From: Priapulus caudatus
Lineage: Eukaryota > Priapulida > Priapulimorpha > Priapulimorphida > Priapulidae
Assembly (NCBI RefSeq): GCF_000485595.1
Contig: NW_014577264.1
Coordinates: 203,803-236,330, forward strand
Reading direction: 5' to 3'
Length of the DNA stretch: 32,528 nucleotides
Shown here: in pieces, positions 1 through 6,500 of the stretch
How positions within the stretch are numbered: the first letter of the stretch is position 1
Layout: each line of letters opens with the position of its first letter
Translations under genes and position numbers: made by a program
Notes under the pieces: generated by a model
The model's input: only the letters and a program-made list of their open reading frames with translations
Databases searched by the model: none
What the model was told of the DNA's origin: nothing

Positions 1-13
1 GAGAGTGAGAGAG

Positions 14-56
<43 letters not shown>

Positions 57-300
57 AAGACAAAGACAAAGAAAGAGAGAGACAACGAGGGACAGTGAGT
101 GTGAGCGAGCGAGAGAGAGAGAGGGAGAGAGAGAGCGCGAAGGGAAGAGAGAGCAAGAGAGAGAGAGAGAGAGAGTGTGTGATCGAGCGGGAGAGAGAGA
201 GAGAGAGTGTGTGGTCGAGCGAGAGAGAGAGAGCGCGCGAAGGGAAGAGAGCAAGAGCGAGAAAGCGAAAGAGAAAGAATGAGAGAGACAACGAGGGAGA
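1..300. repeat. (GA)n purine-rich microsatellite
   Basis: This is an almost pure GA/GAGA tract with scattered C and T interruptions such as 'gagcgag' and 'gtgtgtg'. Internal blocks recur: 'gcgaagggaagagagagcaagag' type text appears near 136 and again near 236, so part of the tract is a higher-order duplication. The open frame across it (Arg-Glu dipeptides) is a by-product of the repeat and is not a gene. It lies directly upstream of a 3' fragment of the hairpin-ended repeat and may be inside the same insertion. Confidence 0.9.
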
Positions 301-319
301 ACAAACACGGCGATGGGAG

Positions 320-401
320 GGTGCTATTGATTCGTTTGCCAGTGAGTTTAGCATCAGAACACCTGCCGTCAGGTGAGCGCTGTCGCTCTGCGGCACTTGT
401 T
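320..401 (+). repeat. Hairpin-ended interspersed repeat, copy A (3' end only)
   Basis: The right end of a repeat that also occurs at 2293-3595 and 12998-13883. The shared 3' text runs through 'gccagtgagttta', 'cagaacacctg' and 'caggtgagcgctgtcgctct' to 'gcggcacttgtt'. The terminal segment can fold: GAGCG (375-379), loop CTGT, CGCTC (384-388). The left part of this copy is not visible; a GA microsatellite stands where it would be. It ends about 90 bases before a NOP14 exon and so lies in an intron. Confidence 0.8.
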
Positions 402-492
402 GTTTAATATGGGCAATACATTTAGGAATAATTATGGTGCAATGGTAAATATATAATATAGTATGAGAGTTTTAAGTAATTGTTTATTTTAG

Positions 493-547
493 GAATTGAA
501 AATGGGAATGGAAATTGCAAATGCAGAGCTACCCTACACCTTTCCAG
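493..547 (+). CDS. NOP14: NOP14 exon a
   Basis: The acceptor is 'tgtttattttag' and the donor 'ccag|gtatgt'. The exon enters in phase 0 and encodes 18 residues ending AELPYTFP. It leaves one base, which completes Ala with the next exon. ELPYTF is the conserved start of the NOP14 C-terminal block. Confidence 0.85.
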
Positions 548-3500
548 GTATGTCCTATACAGCTTTACTTTAAATAATAGAAAAATAACTTCTAAAAATC
601 ACATGGCCAACGCTTTTACAAACGGAAGCAGAATATATAATTCAATAATAGATGTGGTGCCCTAGATGTGTGGTGCATTCTATGAAAGTACAACCGGCAC
701 TGAGTATCACAACGTGGAGATTAAAATGTGGAAATTTGGTAAAATTAGGAGTAGTATGGAAGTTGTTAACTACCTGATTTCTTTCAAATCAGCCACAACT
801 CGGTTACCTAGGATAAATAGTATGGTCATCTACTTATCGACGTAAAAGATGGGTGGTAATGGTGTGATAATTTGATTTATTTCTTTTTTTAAGTAGGAAA
901 TTATTTTATTTTTTATTATTTATTATAAAAATATTATTTTATATAATTCAAAATGAATTCAAACTATCTATAACCCTAATTTTTGACCATTTCATACAGC
1001 GTTTGAAATGCACTGAGCTGTGGTTAGTTGTCTGTGGACATCTTTACATTGTGAAGGGGTTCCAGCTTCTATTCACAGTTTAAAAAAAGACATGATACAT
1101 TGTTTTAATGTATGCCTTTTTCGTTATCAGCGCCTGGTTCATATGATGAGTTCAGGAAATTGATAGATGGGTACTCATCAGCAGATCAGCTGGTTATAGT
1201 GGAACGCATCTGTAAGTGCCACCATCCAAGTCTCGCTGAAGGAAATAAGGAGAAACTGCAGGTGCGTGCATTATTAGTCAATCATCTGAATCAATCCATT
1301 TGTAAACTCTGATTTGTGAGCTTTTATTCTTTAAGCCAAGAATGTAGCTAGAGTATATGAAACTCATGTACACCTCATTGACACGTGCACACTGATTGAA
1401 GTGTTCCTGGTTTTTGCTGCTGTATGCAGCATATTACATTTTTGTGCATACCATTTGTTATTATGTATAGTATATGATTGTATGTTCATGCAGTGTGTGT
1501 TTGTGTGTGTGCATGCATCTGTGTATGCTCGTGCATGTGCCTGTGTATGCTTGTGCGTGCGTGCGTGTTTGCTTGTGTGCCTGCTTTCACTTCAACATTG
1601 TTTTTGCAGACTTTATTTCGGATTTTGGTGGAGCACTGTGGTCATGCGGCTATTGAAGCCGATCCTGATGTGAGCTTCATTAATCAGCTCACTCCGACCT
1701 TGTGTCGCCTAGCACAGCAAAGCCCGACAGAGACAGCACAGTTCTTGCAGCAGTTGGTGGTTGACAAGCAGCATGCATTCACTGAGGCTACACAGAAGAA
1801 AGGGGGACGAGGACAGTTTCCTGGACTCGACATGGTATACTTGCAAACTGGTCTACTACTAATTCTTTATATTCTAATGTTAGCTGCCTGTAGAGTCAAA
1901 CTGGAAAAACAAAAACGGTGGGGCAGTGCACAGATATCTGCAGTTTTGTATGTGTGTAATATTGATGTTGCATCTCTTCCCGCAGGTTGTCCTTTTGGAG
2001 CTAGTTGCGGCGCTATATTCGACGTCAGACTTCCAGCATCCGATTGTCACGCCGGCTCTAGTTTACATGGCCCAGATGCTAGCACAGTGCCAAGTCTCGT
2101 CGACAATTGCCGTAACAACAGGCCTGTTGCTATGTACAGTGTTTTTAGATGTGAGTATCAAATGAATGCTAAGACATTTGCTCTAACCCCATATTTGGCT
2201 CAACAGTGGTTGTGCTGCATTCGGTTAGCATTTCTATATGGCACTCTTGAAATGTCATGAAATAAATAGATTATCTTTGCAGGCTCACTGAGTTTTTAGC
2301 TCATCTGACATAGTCAGATGCAGCTTGTAGAATCGCATGAGCGTGCGTCCGTCCGGCCGTCCGTGCGTCCGTCCGTCGGTCAACAGTTGGGCACAAATCT
2401 TAACCGCTCGACGTACGGTCACAATATTCGGGACGTCGGGGGGGATCGTGAAAAGGACTCGGGATGACCAATTTGGGGGTCACGGGTCAAAGGTCAAGAT
2501 GTGTAAACGGCGGGGGAATATTTCCCCCTTAATTTAAGGTATAGGAAGAAATACGGAATTGCGGCACAAATCTGAACGGCTCGACCTATGCTCGATGTGT
2601 ATAGTGTGATGGGCAGGACACCCATCACCAGTGCGAAATTGGAGGTCACAGGTCAATGGGGCACAGGGCAGATTTTAGACATTTTCTGAGGACATGGTCT
2701 GACGGAGCGATTGAAAAACTTTTTTGTTTCAGCTGTGACCTAGCATTTTTATGGCTTTATTGAAAGGACCATGAAATGTACTTTCCGCTGACATGCGAAG
2801 AGTAAGTGTCGGATAACCTTTTGACCCTCAAGAGGAGGGTTAAACATGGATTTGTTTCTCTCAACTGCGTTGGCGAGTACCTGTGGGTGTGGAAAGCTCC
2901 CATTTTACAGTGAAATTCCACACATAACTCTTACTTGAACAACGCTTACTTAGGAGATAATGACATGACATATATAAGATTCTGTAGTGTACATTATGAA
3001 TAGTTGGAATACAGTCACTAGCACTCAAATAATTACCCAGGAGTGAGACTGCGGATTTCCCAGACTTAATTTTCTCATCAAATTTTGGCACCAATATAGA
3101 CGCAAGTGTGTACGTTCTTGAGCTTATTCGGTCCACTAATCACTGGCCTACCTTGTACTGAAATTAGTTTAGAGATATTTGCTATCGTATTGCTGTAAAT
3201 TGTAATCTTGCACGAGCTGCTCTGCCTGTGGTTGTATCAACCGTTGAGCTATTTTTAACGAGCCAGATGTGCCTCGCAAGGGGTTTAATGTACCTTATTA
3301 CCTGACACCATAGAACGCACGTTATGTATAGTAATAATATGGTAATTATTCGCTCCTGCTTTTTGCAATTCGTCGTCACACTGAGAGCTGCCATTGCTGC
3401 AATGCTTTTGCTGACCGATGCAACGATGCCTTTGATAGCGGCCCGCCATCTATCGGAATTTTATTACACTAGTTTGAAGTGTTGTTTTTTTGGGTTAGAA

Positions 3501-6500
3501 ATGAACGTATGTATAGGACGTCTTGCTATGCACAAATGAATTTATCAGCAGAACACCAGACACCAGATGAGCCCTGTCGCTCTGCGGCACTAGTTGGTAC
3601 AAACGGCAGTCAATAAAAAACATTGATAGGAAATGTCATTTTCAGTATGTGTCATTATCCAAGAGGTTTGTACCAGAAGTGAACAATTTCCTTTATGGAA
3701 TCCTCTTCATGGCCTCAATCAAACAAGATCAGGGTAAGTGCTAATCATCTGCTTGGTTATGTTTGTGGTAACATAATCTTCACAATTCTAGTTTTTTGCA
3801 GATTAAAACTCTATAAACTCAGACAATTGATTCTCAATATAGAAATATAGGTTTTCACCATATGGGTGGTGAATGTTGTATAATATGCAAACAAGTAAAC
3901 CTCTTAATATAAGATAATTACTTTTTAGATTCATGAATGTATCATGAGATGATTATTCAAAACAATGCATTCTATTTCCAGTTCTGAGGGTTTATCCACC
4001 GTTTAAATCTGTTGGTACCAGTGCTGACCTACTTGTGCTACCAAAGAGTGCCATAAACAAGTACTTATCCAGTGCAGTTAAACTTTGTGCTATGATATGT
4101 GAAATATAAGAAGTGCTATGGTCTATGTAATTTCCAAGATTACCATATGTGAGGGTGCGAAATTAACAGGAGTCCGGAGTCAAATACTGCCTGATTTAGT
4201 GTCGGACTCCCTGATTTGACATATGCAGGAGTCCGTGTGACTCCCTGTAAATTCCCGCGGAATTACCGTATTTTTCCCGCTAATGTCCAAAGAAAATGGG
4301 GCAGCATGAATCTTCAAAATAAGCACGTGCGTTATTGTTAATATCTTTAATTTTGAACTTCAGACTACGTCATTTTGCTGCGGCTCTAATTGAGGGTAGG
4401 GGTCCGTTGGACTCCTGTGTTCAAAAGTTAATTTCTACCCCTGCCATGTTGCAAGCAACTTTGTATGAAATTGTTGTGTCACTGGAGGTGATTTTGTCAT
4501 GGTCTGTACTTTATACTTTAAATGTGGTTTTATATATTATCAAGAGTACATAATAGAGATTATATACTCGTAAATTAATCAACTATATGTTTTCCTATTT
4601 ATGCAACAGTTTCTACTTTTTGTTTCCTAGTTTGACCTTTAGTTAAATGTAGAGCACATAGTCAGTAGGTCGCTTGTATTCCAGTAGGACCATTGACACG
4701 TCACCTCTCGGTCTTTGGGAAATGGCATCTCTAAAAGATATTGAGGAACCTACCCTGGAATTCAAGTACTGTTTATAAACATATATAGACATTTGTTAGT
4801 GGTTGGATTAAATATGTTGATATTTGAATTTTTGTTTGATAACTTGCAAGATTTTCTTCATAAAATCTCCTGATAAGGCTCATAAAGTGCCACTTTCAAA
4901 TAATTTTACTCAGTTTGTTATCCTCCGTAAAGAAATTTATGAGGAAGAGGAATCACTTGTTCTAAAGGGCCAAACATTCTAAAATACCTGTTAGTTGGTA
5001 TAAATATTCCCATTAATATAAAATACTGTCCACTAGATTTTCAGCCAAAATTCGAACCCTGCATGCAAATGTGGCTTTGTGTCCAATGTGACAAGTTTGT
5101 AGGGCCTAAAGTCATGTACCGTTGTACGTCATGGTAGAAATACCAATGGAAAATTGGGCTACCAGTTTTCATTTTGGGCCAGAAGAAATAAATTTCTGGT
5201 GGCCCCCCAAAAAAATTTTGGGCCACCCTTCGGCTGGCCCGAGTGTCAAGCACTGTTATATTTCTTAGTGGTAAGTGTTCGGTGCTTAAAAACATATCCC
5301 CACAAGTCTGCTGGTCCTGATAAGGTGCCTGGTTTTATTTTGTATCATTTTGCGCATGAGCTTGGGCCTTCACTACACAATTTGTTCTTTCAATCCTATA
5401 ATCTAGATTCTCTTCCTTCCAATTGGAAAAAGACTCATTACCTTAGTTTATAAAAGTGGTGGATCTTCTCTTGATTCAAATTGTCACCCAATATCGTTGG
5501 GTTCTCTCTGCTCTAAAGCATTTGAGCATATATGATTTTAGTCCTATCATTAACATGGTTTTCGGCGTAGGTTTTCAATGGTTACCGAGTTAATCAATGT
5601 TCTTCATGATTGGACATTAAGTCTTGACATCATTTCATCAAGGCCTTTGATAGGGTTCCTCCTGATCTTAATTTTCAAACGTAGTCACTTACTATCTTAC
5701 TATCTTATTACTATCTTAAACTGCATGACTGGCTTTCTGAATGATAGATCACAAATTGTCTGTGTTAACAGCGGCGTGTCAGATGTGGCTTCTGTTACAT
5801 CGGTTATACCTTATAGTTCTGTGCTTGGTCCATTGTTGTTCTTACCCTTTATAAATGATTTGTTGGCCGAAACTGACTCTTCTACTTCTATTTTCTTCTT
5901 TGCTGGTGGCGGAGTTCTATTCCACACTATTTTCAACAAGGGTGATCAGTTAGCCCTCAATAGTGTCCTTACTCGTTCTGAGAAGTGAGCAACAATGTGT
6001 GGTATGTTTTTCAATACTGAAAAATGTAAAATTCTTCGCATTATCCGCTCCAAATCACCCTTGACTTTTACTTACTCGCTGTGCACACAAATATTTGAGT
6101 GTCATTATTAGTAGCGATCTTCACTGAAATGCACACATTTTCATGGGATTCCAATCAAACTTCATACACTTGATCACCATGAAGTGTAGATGTGCGTGAC
6201 ATATTTTTTGTGTACGTCGGTCAAGGCATTGCCATGGAAACCGTATCTCATTTTTGATAATACTCCCACCGTTTCAAAAAGGTTGTGGCGCGAAGTACTT
6301 CCACAGTTTTTAAGGGATTCCAATCAAACTTCATACACTTGATCACCATGAAGTGTAGATGTGCGTGACATATTGTGTTTTGTGAGTGTTTTGGTCAAGG
6401 CGTTGCCATGGAAACAGTATATCATCTTTTTTTTTGTAATTCCATTATATTTTTTGTGTTCCATATATTATTTACTCATAATATATGCCACACCATGACC

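Noticed and set aside
5-407. Open frames made of Arg-Glu repeats at the start of the window
   Set aside because: They are translations of the GA microsatellite and run into the hairpin-ended repeat; no codon structure or family.
1401-2260. 260-codon frame overlapping NOP14 exons c and d
   Set aside because: Reads through introns and a TG tract, with Cys/Val repeats; only the parts corresponding to the spliced exons match NOP14.
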